Positions 1 through 11,823 of a stretch of DNA of 64,000 bases are shown here, in pieces. A program made the position numbers and the translations under genes. The stretch covers positions 25,086,642 to 25,150,641 of the forward strand of contig CM057167.1 in the NCBI GenBank assembly GCA_029962745.1, given 5' to 3'. The stretch is from Echinometra lucunter (taxonomy: Eukaryota; Echinodermata; Echinoidea; Camarodonta; Echinometridae). A model generated the notes under the pieces. The model had not been told where the DNA came from and made no database searches. It saw only the letters and a program-made list of their open reading frames with translations. The first letter of the stretch is position 1; each line of letters starts with the position of its first letter.

Positions 1-1120
1 TCTACCTTTTTCAATTTAGATGCATAGAAGTAATTAATAAGGGCTAGGAAGATAATTAACCTGCTCAAGGAATACCCGTACCCGTTTGGGCAAACGTGAT
101 TAGACATAAGTGTGTTCACATTGAAAATTTTTAATCAGTAGGTAGGGATTATACATGGGTGTGTTTGCATAATTTCTAATCAGTAGATAAAAAGAAGAAA
201 TAATAGTATAGGTTTCTTTGGATTATTTCTTGTATAAAATGTGTGATGAATAGTATGATAATGATAATGAACTATTCTTGTAAAGTGCATATCACAAAAA
301 TAAATTTAAATTTAAGTCCCTAGTACATCTCGTCTACCCCTTTGAAATAAGGTGAAGAGCCTTGTTCATGCAGGACAGGCTATATGAGAGGCACAAGAGG
401 GTCCATATCAAACTCTATTTTCATTTTTTTTTTGCTTTTGATGCTGACAGAGCTTTTCAAGAACAAAAATAAGCAAACAGATAGACAACAGTAAAAAAAA
501 AAAAATAGCGTAGTTCATAGTTGAAAGAGGTACTGAAGACTGTCGGGAAATGATGAACAATGAAGAGGAGGAGTACCAAGGGGAATGAGAGAAGAACTGG
601 TCCAGGGGGGTGTTTCAAAAAAGCTGTTTGTAAAGTTACGAATGACTTTACGAAACGACTTGAATATGGAAAACCAAATGGGATTCGCCATCATTATTAA
701 TCGCATCAGCTAAATGTGAAATATGCAAACTATTTCATTGTGAATTATATTTTCATGTATCATCTTCTTCAATTTGGGAAGCTTTCTCTTTTCACCACAC
801 CACATGTGACCTCTTCATTCTCTTTTAGGTTGAACCAGGAGTACAAATCTGTCAGTCCATAGTTTGAATGAGGTTTATTATAGATATGACATTTCAGTAT
901 GAAAAGGAAAAGGAGAAAAGAGTCGAAATGAATTGGGCTTTTTAGGACAAATCATCAGCTTTGTTATGTTACTTCCTCTTCCCCCCACAACACTACAAAT
1001 ACTATCATCAGCCTCCTCAGTAAACAGAAAACTTGTTAGTCGGGTTCACCTGTGCATTTAGGCAACGCAACGCACCGCTCCCCTTTCCCCCTCGCTCCTT
1101 CCCTTGAGTGGAAACCTGGC
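1..1120. other. No gene seen; AT-rich flank
   Basis: AT-rich sequence with short homopolymers. A possible fragment of a GGTGTTTCA-type palindromic MITE lies around 595-660; its continuation resembles 40358-40420. No supported coding sequence. Confidence 0.6.
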
Positions 1121-1123
1121 CCT

Positions 1124-1287
1124 CTAGGGGCCTGTTGCATAAAACTTTTGCCAGACTTTTTTTCTGGCAAAAAAAAGTATGGCAAATTTTTATGTACTGG
1201 AAAACTATGGCAATATTTTTTTTGCCGTAGTTTCCTCAAATTTTGCCATAAAAAACTCCGGCAAAAGTTTTATGCAACGGGCCCTAG
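1124..1287. mobile_element. Palindromic MITE, GGGCCC-ended type
   Basis: The ends are inverted repeats about 28 bp long: the left starts CTAGGGGCCTGTTGCATAAA, and the reverse complement of the right starts CTAGGGCCCGTTGCATAAA. The interior is built from repeated TTTTGCC and GGCAAAA words that can fold on themselves. It has no coding capacity, so it is a non-autonomous DNA transposon. The superfamily is not certain. Confidence 0.8.
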
Positions 1288-1600
1288 GTGTGTCATTGGA
1301 GCTCCTTGCCGGCTGAGTAGCAATTGCACCGGCAGTTAACTCAATTTGAGCCGCGGCACAAAGTGGCCAAATTGGATCACTTTGTGCCCGACTGAAGGGT
1401 CTTCGGATCCGAATCACACCTGACACCTAATACCATTTTTGTATTCACTGCCAATAAGGTGTAAAATTCAGAATTAGTCTGGTCCTATACAGCTACGGAC
1501 TCCATCTTCACCTAAAATCAAGCTACCTTACAGCAAATACAGAGAGTACATAACACCTGCTATGTGCTTTTGTTTCCATGGTTTGCTCATGTGACATGCC

Positions 1601-2016
1601 TTAACCCATTCGTGACATAGGTCCACATTTTGTGGTTTGGCCTAATATCTTTTGATGCAAAGCCCTAAAAATCATACCAAATACATGAGCAGAAAGAGCA
1701 AAAAATTCTACACAAACTGTGCCCATTTTGGTTGTGTCAATATTCATTGTTTGATGCTGAAATTTTTTTAAAGGAAAATAAGCATTAAAATTCTTAAATT
1801 GGCAATGTGATAGAAAGTTTAAAATCACTGTTTTTCCCTGCAAATTGGCAGCTTTTTGACTTCTGATCATAATTTCTGTCAATTTATATTCATTTCAGAT
1901 ACATGACGTTTTATAAGAAAAATGTAGTAATAAAATAAAAATGTTGGTGTTGCCAATTTGAAGAATAAAAGCTGATCAAATTAGGCTTTAAATAATTCCT
2001 GTCACAAATGGGTTAA
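1601..2016 (-). mobile_element. TTAA-flanked MITE (CCCATTCGTGACAG family), copy 1
   Basis: A 408-bp element with inverted ends CCCATTCGTGACA / TGTCACAAATGGG flanked on both sides by TTAA. TTAA duplication and ends beginning with CCC are hallmarks of the piggyBac superfamily, so I infer a piggyBac-type non-autonomous element. This copy carries an uninterrupted 93-codon frame shared with other copies. Confidence 0.85.
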
Positions 2017-2289
2017 AAAGTCTCATGTTGTCTAATTTTTGTTGCTACCAGCTGATCATGAAACATGCAGAGATAACCATGGAATGTATATCGTAACCCA
2101 CTTCTTGAGGTGGGTCTAGGAGTCTGCACTAAGACCGGACTGAATGATGATGATGCTGATACAGACGGCATTCTTAGTAGCTGTAGAAACCTGCTACATG
2201 TATAAAATCTGGATTGGATTTAACATCGTGCTTCTACTCTTAATGTAAAATGGGCATCAGACAAGATGCTCTCCTCCGCTCATGAGTTA

Positions 2290-2330
2290 GTTTGCAGGCA
2301 CCAAGTCTTGCAGGGGGCGAGGGGGGGGGG
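2290..2330. repeat. G-rich tract
   Basis: A run of about 16 Gs near 2318-2333 inside a G-rich stretch. Low complexity only. Confidence 0.7.
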
Positions 2331-2419
2331 GGGGTTAGCTATCTCATATTCACTTACACGCCTCCCGGATAGATGTCCTGTTGGTGTTAAATTTTTTTCT
2401 TTTAATTTCAGGTTTTTGT

Positions 2420-2612
2420 TATATACTGAAAATTTTGTTATACTCTGATATATTGTGTTATATTCTGGTATATCTTGTCATATTCTGTTATATTTTGTTA
2501 TATTCACTTATATTTTGGGGAAAATCCTAGTTTACTTTGTTATCTATGCTATACTTTGTTCTTTTCTGTTATATATTGTAAAATTTTGTTGCATTTTGTT
2601 AAAAATTGAGAA
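2420..2612. repeat. AT-rich short tandem repeat (TTATATTCTG-like words)
   Basis: Roughly 10-12 bp words of the type TTATATTCTG / TTATATTTTG recur with drift across about 190 bp. They generate spurious Ile/Leu/Tyr-rich open frames on the + strand. A decayed minisatellite; no gene. Confidence 0.65.
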
Positions 2613-3035
2613 TAATCTAATAAGTATGAATTTAAATCAATAAAATTTGAAACTTGAAACTTGAAACTTACGCGGAGATTTACTGCAGGGTTTTCGACAT
2701 TACATGTGAACATGCCTTTAATAAACCAAATGCCTTGTACATGTATTAAGTTGCACTTGCTAAAAATCTGTGCATGACTTATAACATGACCAGAATTCCA
2801 TTTTCCGTGAAATTTTCATCCCCCGAAAATCCTAGAATATGAAATTTGAAGTGCCTCCTAACTGAATCGATTTACCTGACGATTCTAAATCTGTCTTCTA
2901 ATGGTTATTATGCATCCATCAAAGGATAAAATTAATTTTACATATGGAAAGATCTGAGGTCATTTCACACTACCCCCTAAAGGGATATGAATTTTGTACA
3001 CTGCTTCTTGAATGTTATGCCCCGCCAGAGTGAAA

Positions 3036-3186
3036 AAGGGAGAGAGAAAGAGAAGAAGAAGAATGAGGAGGAGAGGGAGAAGAAGAAGAAGAAGAAGAGG
3101 AAGGAGGAGAAGGAGGAGAAGAGGAATAAGAGAAGGAAGAAGAGGAAGAGGAAGAAGAGGAAGAAGAGGAAGAAGAGGAAGAAGAG

Positions 3187-3218
<32 letters not shown>

Positions 3219-3375
3219 AGAAGAAGAAGAGGAAGAGGAAGAGGAAGAGGAAGAGGAAGAGGAAGAGGAAGAGGAAGAGGAAGAGGAAGAGGAAGAGGAA
3301 GAAGAAGAAAAGGGAGGGGAGTAGGAGAAGAAGGAGAAGAAGGAGAAGAAGGAAAAAGAGGAGGCGGATGAGAGC
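3036..3375. repeat. Polypurine tract, GAA/GAG/GAAGAG repeats
   Basis: About 330 bp of nearly pure purine on the + strand, with long GAAGAG hexamer and GAA trimer runs. It creates Lys/Arg/Glu-rich frames on + and a Leu/Pro-rich frame on -. These are low-complexity artefacts. Confidence 0.95.
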
Positions 3376-3499
3376 TGTTCACTTGAAAATCAGAGAAAGG
3401 ATGAAAAAGGTCTCTGGTAAACTTGAAACAGTTCAGTATAAACAATCAGAAATTTATGAAATGCACTTAAAAAGTATCACCTTAAATCTGAAGAAATAG

Positions 3500-5530
3500 G
3501 CCATCGCGGCAGAATCCAATCGTAGAGAAGTTGATCAGTTGCCACCGCATTACTCCTCACGAGACAACTGATCAATTTCACTACAATTAAGTATCACCTT
3601 TTTCATAAGGAATTTATTGAAAGTTACCAAGTAATTTCCACTTCAACAGAAATTTAAAATTCCTTTAAAAGCAATTTGACACACTTCCTTTTTGAATGAA
3701 TCCACATCTATATGTACATATAGCTGCATAATATGCAATTCCTAGAAAACTCTGTTGAGGAACGGAAGTATTGTTGATTTGTTTTTTAGCACTTCACCAT
3801 CTACACTGCCTTTGAAAACAACTCCGAACTTGATAGTTGACTCGTGGTAATTTCAATGCAACTTGAGCTACATACTTGTACGCATTTGTACGTGCCTGTC
3901 ATAGGAATGTGCCGCACACTGGGACATTAAAATACCATTAAAAGAGGCTCAAATTTCCATATTTATGGAACGCTGCCTTGTGCAGTAAAAGTAATGTTTG
4001 TGAACATATTTCAGCAGCCTTCGAGTCAACTTTGCTGTAGGACATGTGTGTGTGTGTGTGACTGTTGATATTAAACTTAGTGAATGACTACCTTTGCGTG
4101 CCTGTCGATTATGAAAAGATAGTTATGTGTCTTTCTGCTTTGTTAGACAGTGAATTTCAAATTGAATGAAATAATTTTGTGAATTGCAAGCAAGTATTGT
4201 GCCAAAAGAACCTGCTCTACAAATGTTTCCTTCTTTTTTAAAAAAATCTTTCTGAAAGACGTTTGCCCCCTCGGCCCTGATGAAAAAACAAAACAAAACA
4301 ATTGCTATGTAATAAAGGAAGGACATGCTGAAATAATTCAAAACACTACATACAAAATTACTAACATTTTTCCCCACTTACTCTAATCAGTATGGAAGGA
4401 TTTTAAAGAGATTTTAAAGAAACTTTCATGGATAAATCCCACACATAACTCGATAAAATGGAACCAACATATTTATAAGTATTATAACATGATTAATCTG
4501 TTTCCCATGTTCAGATTTGTTCATTATAAGGTCCAAAACACACTACCTGCAGGAAAATATTCATTTTCTAAATTTCAGAGGCTGTTGCTGATGGGACATT
4601 ATTTTAATACACATCTAAAAAAAAAGTATGCAGAAAAATTTTTTGGCCTTCGATGCCCATTAAAAAAAATGATTTTGGCCTCGGCGCCCTTCGTAGTGGC
4701 CTTAGTGCTCTTAAAAATTTGAGGCATTTTAAGGCCAAACTGGCCTTGCCCTAAAAATGATGAAATTTAAGGCTTGTCAAATTATACTCAATAGGTTAAT
4801 ATGCATATTATGAACAAATGAACTGCCTTTTGAAGGCAACATCATACCTTTTCCACCAAATTTCCTCCAATTTAGTGGGTGCTTTAAAACTGTCTGGTGA
4901 AACAGGAAAGTTTCCTTGGAAAATCCATTAAAAGCTTTTTTGTCAAATACATGTAATATTCATTTCTGCTTACCGTACAGCTCTATAAATGCAACTCTAG
5001 ACTCTACGCATACACGTAGGACCTTGAATACAGCTGCTTGCCTTTTCCACAGAAGTGATGCGCGTTACATTGTGTTCCTGAAAAAGACCTAATTTTCTGT
5101 GGAAAATCCATGTAATGCCCTCTTGTAGAATTAACTTACATGTAACTCATGAAGGCTCTTTATACTCTTCCCCAATGAGAAGCTTGAGTTCTCAGGAAGG
5201 TTTGAAATAATTTGTGAGCTTTCTCATTTCTTTTTATGCAAGTTGGAAAGAATGCAGAACACAGTAGAAATGTACCCTGGGAAAGATTGCTCTTAAAATC
5301 AAGTGCCCTCATATTCAAAATAATCATGTTGAGAAATAGCTGAATTGTTCTGCCTGAACACTCATGCCACCTATGTACATATATGTGGTCCTGTGTATTC
5401 ATGTCAATGTGTTGTGCATGTGTCTTTGGGGGAAAGTGAGTAAATTTCTTTAATAATTCAAAATTATCACTTTTTATGTACCACTTATCTACTTTTTCAA
5501 GTTGCTTGGAGACAGTTTCTAATTGCATGA
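3500..5530. other. No gene or clear repeat family seen
   Basis: AT-rich sequence with a short inverted repeat near 3530-3570 (TTGATCAGTTG / CAACTGATCAA) and a (TG) run near 4047. Nothing coding is recognised. Confidence 0.5.
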
Positions 5531-5534
5531 TCAG

Positions 5535-5694
5535 TGCCCTGTAACACAAAGATTTGCAATCAATCGCAAAGTTGTAACAGCAAATCAAGACCTTTGTTTC
5601 ATGCTCATCTCATTCAAAAAGATGACCCTGGACCAATCAGAATGGTTGTTTAAAATTTGCAACTGATCGCAAACCTTTGTGTTACGGGGCCCCA
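5535..5694. mobile_element. Palindromic MITE, GGGCCC-ended type
   Basis: The left end reads CCCTGTAACACAAAGATTTGC-like sequence, and the right end is its inverted partner ending GTTACGGGGCCCCA. The inverted ends share about 18 of 21 positions. No coding capacity. Confidence 0.7.
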
Positions 5695-5744
5695 GGACTC
5701 AACTTTCTCTTTCATTGCACTTGAGACTTGATAAATGGCACATT

Positions 5745-6464
5745 GAATGGAAGTACATGTATGCTGTTTCCACGAAGTCTCTGTTAGCATAATACCTGTT
5801 CTCATGTTCTGCTCCTTGGTGACTTGTGAAGGATGCATTCCTAGTCCCTGTATGTGTAAAGGAGTTGAAAGAAAGAGAGATCAAGATCGATTGATAGAGA
5901 GAGGGAGAGAGAGATGGATAGATAGACAGAGGAAAGAGGGAGAATAAAAAAGAATAGAAATGAGTGGGACCTGGGAATGAGGCAAAAAGAAGAAAATGAT
6001 AGAGAGAGAGAGAGAGAGAGAGAGTAAAAGAGATGGAAGTGGAGGGAGAGGGAGGTAATATCTTTAGGGAGTTAAAGAGGAGAGAGAGAGTTGAAGAGAA
6101 GGAGAGAAAGAGGAGGAAAGGCTAGAGAAGGGAAGAGGGAAAATGAGGGAGAAAGAACACTTTGAAAGCAAGTACATGTTGTTTCCACAAAGTCTTTGTT
6201 AGCATAATACCTGTTCTCATGTTCTGCTCCTTAATGACTTGTGAAGGACATATTCCTAGTCCGTGTACACTCTCAGAAAAGTTGGTTAAAAATCATTAGG
6301 TTGGTTAAAATATACGCCGACCAACTGTTGGTTTAAAAAAATCCCCATATGTTTTACATACAATTTTTTTTAATCAATAGTTGGTCGGTGCATATTTTAA
6401 CCAACCTGATAATTTTTCTGAGAGTGTATATGTAAGGAATTGAAAGAAAGAGAGATTGAAATCG

Positions 6465-6497
<33 letters not shown>

Positions 6498-6511
6498 GAG
6501 ACAGACAGAGG

Positions 6512-6545
<34 letters not shown>

Positions 6546-6870
6546 AACAGAAAAGAGAGAGAGTAAGAAATAGAGGATTAATGAGTGAGACACGCGAACG
6601 AGGGAAAAGAAGAAAAGGAGAGAGAGAGATGGAAATGGAGGGAGAGGGAGGTAATATGATAATTGGGAGTTAAAGAGGAAAAAGAGAGTGGAAGAGAAGG
6701 AGCAAGAGAGGAGGAAAGGATAGTGAGAGGAAGAGAGAGAATGAGGGAGAAAGAGCGCTTTGAATGCAAGTACTTACATGCTGTTTTCATGAAGTCTTTG
6801 TTAGCATTATGTTTTCATGTTTTAGTGGCTTGTGAAGGGCACATTCCTAATTACTGCATGTGTAAAGGCT
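5745..6870. repeat. Three long tandem units with GA-rich centres
   Basis: Three units start near 5748, 6171 and 6768. Each has GTACATG...CTGTTT(C)CA, then GAAGTCT(T)TGTTAGCAT, then TTGTGAAGG and CATTCCTA, followed by a purine-rich GAGAGA segment. Units 2 and 3 each received a different DNA transposon just after the CCTA(G)T...TG(TA) stretch; unit 1 keeps the empty sequence. Confidence 0.85.
6266..6428. mobile_element. MITE with CACTCT ends and TA target duplication
   Basis: Inverted ends CACTCTCAGAAAA / TTTTTCTGAGAGTG enclose palindromic TTGGTTAAAA...TTTTAACCAA arms. The element is flanked by TA on both sides. The neighbouring tandem unit at 5845-5860 shows the unoccupied sequence, which supports the boundaries. 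TA duplication suggests a Tc1/mariner-type origin (inference). Confidence 0.88.
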
Positions 6871-7244
6871 TATTCAGACATGACGCAACAAACTCCCACG
6901 GTTTTTTCTAGTGTTCAGATATGGCGCGGCAAACCACACCACTTATGTTAATGAATGCACACTAATGAGTCAGCACTCAAATAAAAGAGATTTTTATCAA
7001 AACTTGCACAGACAAACTCATGGCATCATATTTTTCACCAACTTTTTAAGAATTTAATTGGTCCACAGCTTTTTTCAAAAAAAAAAAAAAAAAAAAAAAT
7101 ATGCCTCTTCCCTCAGCATTTTTTTTTTTTTTTTTTTTTTTTTGGGGGGGGGGGGGGGGCCGCCTTATATCCCATTCACTTACTATACAAAAAACTGGGG
7201 GGGGGGTGTCTTGGGGGTTTGTTGGTCTTATCTGAACAAGCCTT
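6865..7244. mobile_element. MITE with AGGCTTGTTCAGAT ends, copy 1
   Basis: The left end reads AAGGCTTATTCAGACATG and the right TATCTGAACAAGCCTT. The interior shares TGCACAGACAAACTCATGGC and TTGGTCCACAGCTTTTT words with the copy at 49.3 kb. The interior has been disturbed by long A, T and G runs at 7078-7160. No coding capacity. Confidence 0.75.
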
Positions 7245-7969
7245 TTTTTTTGTACCTTTGTTTTTATTGAAAATAAAACTCAATATCATAACATATTTAC
7301 AATAACATCATATCAGTAGATGGAAATATACAAAACACGGTACAACACAAGACAATACAACACGGTACAACACAACACAAAGACAGTGCCTCATTTCAGT
7401 TAGTAAAGGCTCACCCTGACATACAACAAGCCTTTTAGGTGCTGGAAAGGAAGAGAGAGAGGAGAGAGAGAGAAAGAGAAAAAAGGAGAGAAAGGGTAAG
7501 GGCAATGAGGGGAAAATGAGAGGAAGGAACAGAGAGAGAGAGAGAGAGAGAAGAGAGGATACATGCATTTATGGAGAGTAGAAGGCAAGAAAAGAATGGG
7601 AGAGAAGGATACAGAGGGGGAGGGGGAGTAAGAAAGGAAAAAATTGAATACGTTCACATCTAAAGTAGATAAAGCTTATGTTGAATTTTGTCATCAAGCA
7701 CTTCAACTGTGTACACCATCTCCTTTAAGAAAATGAACATTGTTTGCTCTTTGTTACAGTCAATTTACTGTGTAAAATTTAAAAAGCACATTGCAATTAG
7801 TTTGACTATATCTCATTATCGTCATGCTATTCAGTTAAAGAGAAAATCAAGCTTGCGGTAAGGCATTTGCTGAACATGTTAAGTGTTTTTTAAAATCCTC
7901 TTTATGTTGTTGATGTGTGCATTGAATGATATTGGAAGAAATAATATTCCATAAATATAAATGCATATG

Positions 7970-7986
7970 CAGCATCAATTAAGATG

Positions 7987-8070
<84 letters not shown>

Positions 8071-8072
8071 AG
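7970..8072. repeat. (GA)n microsatellite
   Basis: About 80 bp of GAGAGA with two single-base interruptions, directly before a TTAA-flanked MITE. Confidence 0.97.
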
Positions 8073-8095
8073 GGATGGAAATGATTGATAGTTGC

Positions 8096-8490
8096 TTAAC
8101 CCATTCGTGACAGAGGGTCCACATTGTGTAGTTTGGTCTAATAACTTTTGATGCAAAGCCCTAAAAATCATACCAAATACATGAGCAGAAAGAGCAAAAA
8201 ATTCTACGCTTACTGTGCCCATTTTCGTTGCATCAAAATTTGTTGTTTGATGCTGAAATTTTTTTAAAGGAAAATAAGCATTAAAATCCTTAAATTGGCA
8301 ATACGATGAAAATGTTAAATTTACCATTTTCCCCTGCAAATTGGCAACTTTATGACTTCTCATCATACATTCAGTCAATTTATATTTATTTCAGATACAT
8401 GATGTTTTATAAGAAAAATGTTGGTGTTGCCAATTTGGAGAATAAAAGCTGATCAAATTAGGCTTTAAATAATTCCTGTCACGAATAGGA
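8096..8490 (-). mobile_element. TTAA-flanked MITE (CCCATTCGTGACAG family), copy 2
   Basis: Same family as at 1.6 kb. The TTAA and CCCATTCGTGACAG end are intact at 8096. The other end reads CTGTCACGAATAGG and has lost its TTAA. Internal sequence is collinear with the other copies. Confidence 0.85.
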
Positions 8491-8774
8491 CTCGAATTCT
8501 GTAATTGTGCTCAAACCTTGCACAACATTATCAGGCCTCCTTGTCTAGACTTGATCAGTTTTCTTTACTGCAACTTTTGTTTTCAGTAATTGAAAGTACG
8601 AGTCACTTGTTTAATTTTTTATTTTTGTACTTATTTGTTTACCACTCATGGAACGGATAGGCCCTGCCAGCTGAGAAGCTGTTTTTCACAGGGGTCTGAC
8701 CATTATTAAAAACAAACATCCACTTAATTGCAATCAAAGAATACATAGAAAATACAATACATACAGAGAGACAT

Positions 8775-9184
8775 TTAACCCATTTGTGACAGAAATTATT
8801 TAAAGCCTAATTTGATCAGCTTTTATTCTTCAAATTGGCAACACCAACATTTTTATTTTATTGCTACATTTTCCTTAAAAAACATCATGTATCTGAAATG
8901 AATATAAATTGACAGAAATTATGATGAGAAGTCAAAAAGTTGCCAATTTGAAGGGGAAAACGCTGATTTTAAACCTTCTATCACATTGCCAATTTAAGGA
9001 TTTTAATGCTTATTTTCCTTTAAAAAATTTTCAGCATCAAACAACGAATATTGACGCAACCAAAATAGGCACAGTTTGCGTAGAAGTTTTTGCTCTTTCT
9101 GCTCATGTATTTGGTATGATTTTTAGGGCTTTGCATCAAAAGATATTAACCACAAAATGTGGACCTCTGTCACAAATGGGTTAA
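8775..9184 (+). mobile_element. TTAA-flanked MITE (CCCATTCGTGACAG family), copy 3
   Basis: Flanked by TTAA at 8775 and 9181, with ends CCCATTTGTGACAG / TCTGTCACAAATGGG. It carries the family's shared open frame (91 codons here), whose TAA stop is formed by the TTAA target duplication itself. Confidence 0.88.
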
Positions 9185-9461
9185 AAAGAGTATACATAAA
9201 ATATATGAATAGAACAGATACAGTAAACAATGGAATAAAGGCATGAAAAGGAAAAAAAAATAGTGGGGGTAAAATTATTAGATCATTTTACCCCCACTTT
9301 GTAATTTTCATAGATTGTCTCCATGTGACTAGTACAAAATGATACTTTCAGAGCTAGAAACTCAGAATTGGAATTGACAAGAATAATTTTATAAGTGCAT
9401 GAAATTTAATGTGTTCTAGATAGTGTTGCAAATCTACCTCAGAGCCTCAGGGATTCACATC

Positions 9462-9612
9462 GGGGCCCTGTTTCACGAAACTGTTTTACAGTAACAACTG
9501 CCACATTTCTATGACAAATTTGCTCTCAGCCAATCAGGTGCAAGGATTTCAGTAGCTTATAACAGTTATTGCAACGTGTTATTGGTAACAAGTTTTAAGA
9601 AACGGGGCCCCG
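9462..9612. mobile_element. Palindromic MITE, GGGCCCTGTTTCA type
   Basis: Ends GGGGCCCTGTTTCACGAAAC and its inverted partner AAGAAACGGGGCCCC. The centre contains GACAAATTTGCTCTCAGCC and AGTAGCTTATAACAGTTATT, shared with the copy at 30.83 kb. About 150 bp, non-coding. Confidence 0.88.
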
Positions 9613-10076
9613 CCTGTAGATTCAGTAAAAGAAAAAAATACATCCTGTTCCTGAATGATGATGGGGGCAGACATAGAAAACATATATGAATCACCAGTAG
9701 GCCCTTGGAGACATTACTCTGTAATAGTCTGCAGGCACAGACCCTAATTGACACTTAATTTAAATGCATTGCATCTTGAGAAAAGCCTAGCAAGACTGCC
9801 TGCTGGCTGTGTCTATATAATGGTCTGGAGCAACTATAGTACACGATCCCCGTTGGCCTGCTGTAGTCTCCTACTCGTACCAAAACGTGTTTGGACAGAC
9901 CAGGATTTAAACTAATCCTTGAAATCCACATGAACCTCACACCTTGGTAGGTTTTCTCATTATGGTCATGCTGCATGCATCCAAGCAAGAAACGCGCTTC
10001 AGCCAGCTCATTAACGTTTCCCTGATTGGTGTGTGGTACGGTTGTGACAGGAATAACAGGAACGGGGCTAAATAAA

Positions 10077-10480
10077 TTGGCCGTGTGTGCAGTGTGTTGA
10101 GTGCATGGCAGAAAGGTGTGAGTATTAGTTTGGGTTGTAAGTTTTGAATATTTTATCTTCTTGTTTTAAAAATGATATGGAAAATGGGATAAAATAGATA
10201 CAAGCAAGCCGTCTGTAGTCATTTGGCTATGTGTGTAGTGTGTTGAGTGCATGGCAGAAAGCTGTTAATACTAGTTTGGGTTGCAGGTTTCTATTTTTTT
10301 GTCTTCTAATAAAAGGGTGAAGAAATGATATAGAAAATGGGACGAAATAGATACAAGCAGGCCATCTGTATTCATTTGCCTACAGTTGTGTGAAGTATGT
10401 TGAGTGGCAGAAAGAGGTGAATACCGATCTCACTTGAGGTTTTTAAATTTTAAGTTTTGTAATATGGAAGGATAAAGAAA
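10077..10480. repeat. Tandem repeat, three units of about 145-152 bp
   Basis: Units begin near 10077, 10222 and 10374. Each carries GTGTGTTGAGTGCATGGCAG (or a drifted form), then AGTTTGGGTTG, then AAATGATAT(G/A)GAAAATGGGA, then ATAGATACAAGCA. The third unit is the most divergent. No coding content. Confidence 0.85.
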
Positions 10481-10740
10481 CAGTAACGAAAATTTAGAAC
10501 CCGGCTTCACATGAAAAGAAATTTTACTTTTGATCTGATAGTAAAGGTGAAAAGTTATTTGTGAGCTTTCTCTTCTCTCCCCCCCCCCCCCATCTTTTGG
10601 AAGGATATTGCAGTAGTGATTTCACATGAAAGATTTGGTCTTGAAATAACCGCCCATCTCCATGACAATTACCAATTCATGTACACTGCAGTGTGCAATC
10701 TTGGACCAAATTTGGATGCATTTCGTTTGTGTAGTCCTAT

Positions 10741-11008
10741 CACTATGAACATGAGAGACAAAGAAAGCGGACAAAATAAACAACCTCTCATTCTACCCAT
10801 CACAATGGTTCTGGTAGTCAAAAAAACATCCCTTCACTGCTATTATCTGAAATATGTGGGACAGGTGTCACATGCATATTCACCCGGAACTACTCATTAA
10901 ACATAATAGCTGAGAAGGGATGTTCTTTTGACTACCAGAACCATTGTGAAGGGTAGAATGAGGGGTTGTTTATTTTGTCCGCTTTCTTTGTCCGTCATGT
11001 TCATAGTG
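10741..11008. mobile_element. Long palindromic element, CACTATGAACATG ends
   Basis: Arms of about 105 bp run from CACTATGAACATGAGAGACA inward, and their inverted partner ends GTCATGTTCATAGTG at 11008. The loop is short. The same palindrome sits inside the larger element at 49.3 kb (49490-49698), so this may be a mobile core or a remnant of that family. The 94-codon frame at 10616-10900 runs into it and is an artefact. Confidence 0.8.
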
Positions 11009-11215
11009 TATGTAGACATATACATGAATTTTTGAATATTTAGTTCAAGATGTTATGAATTTAAATAAATCCTAAACCTTGTAATACCCCACTGTTCCTA
11101 TTTACAGTATATTGAACCATTCAGAATGACTTCTGGATATTCTTCTACTGAATTATGAATGCTCAGATTTGTCTTTAACAATTCAGACAATGTGCTCTGC
11201 TGCATAGTGTATAAG

Positions 11216-11823
11216 CCAATATTTTGGCATACAGATATTTTCGCGAATCACAGGCTCACAGACAATTTCGCGAGTTGTTGATTTCCCGAGCGCAAGAGCA
11301 GTAGCAAGACGGGACTCTACTGTCTATGGACTGTACATATGAAAGATCCATATCGGCAGATCCGTAAGGTTTTGTTTTTCGATTATTTTTTGCCAATACC
11401 ATCACACTCGTAGCTTGCGATACACAAAAAAACGGTCATAAAATCCCTGATTTCTTGATTTATCACGCGTTTTCGGCGACTCTCTTTCTTACCACCCCAC
11501 TAAAGCCCCGCATGCTGTGGAAAAATGGCACTGATTCCGCATTTTTGGTAGCAGAATTTGGCTTCTTATAGGGATTTGGAGGTGACTACGGAACTAACTT
11601 ATTGTGAGTGACAATTTCTCTGTGTGTTGTGATATGATGCTACACACCACACGGAGGATTTAGGACTGCTGCACTTTCCGCATAGTGCATGGCAACAATG
11701 TGCCGATGATGAGAGCTAAAGCAAACGTGCAGATATTTTCGCGTGTGGTTAAATTCGCGATAGTGAGTGATTCGTGAAATTCGCAGAAATAAAACCACCG
11801 CGAAAATTTCAGCTTATACAGTA
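11216..11823. mobile_element. Non-autonomous DNA transposon with TTCGCG-rich ends
   Basis: The left end GTGTATAAGCCAATATTTT and the inverted right end CTGTATAAGCTGAAATTTT match over most positions. Both sides carry several TTTTCGCG / TTCGCGAA words in subterminal positions. About 600 bp without coding capacity. Directly abuts the next MITE. Confidence 0.65.

Noticed and set aside
1601..1882. Recurrent frame beginning MTEIM(M)RSQK as a gene family
   Set aside because: Each copy lies wholly inside a MITE with TTAA ends. Several copies are frameshifted and no constraint is visible. Kept only as a repeat property.
2960..3499. Open frames of 119-170 codons rich in Lys/Arg/Glu on + and Leu/Pro on -
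   Set aside because: They are translations of a purine microsatellite with no unique sequence or domain.
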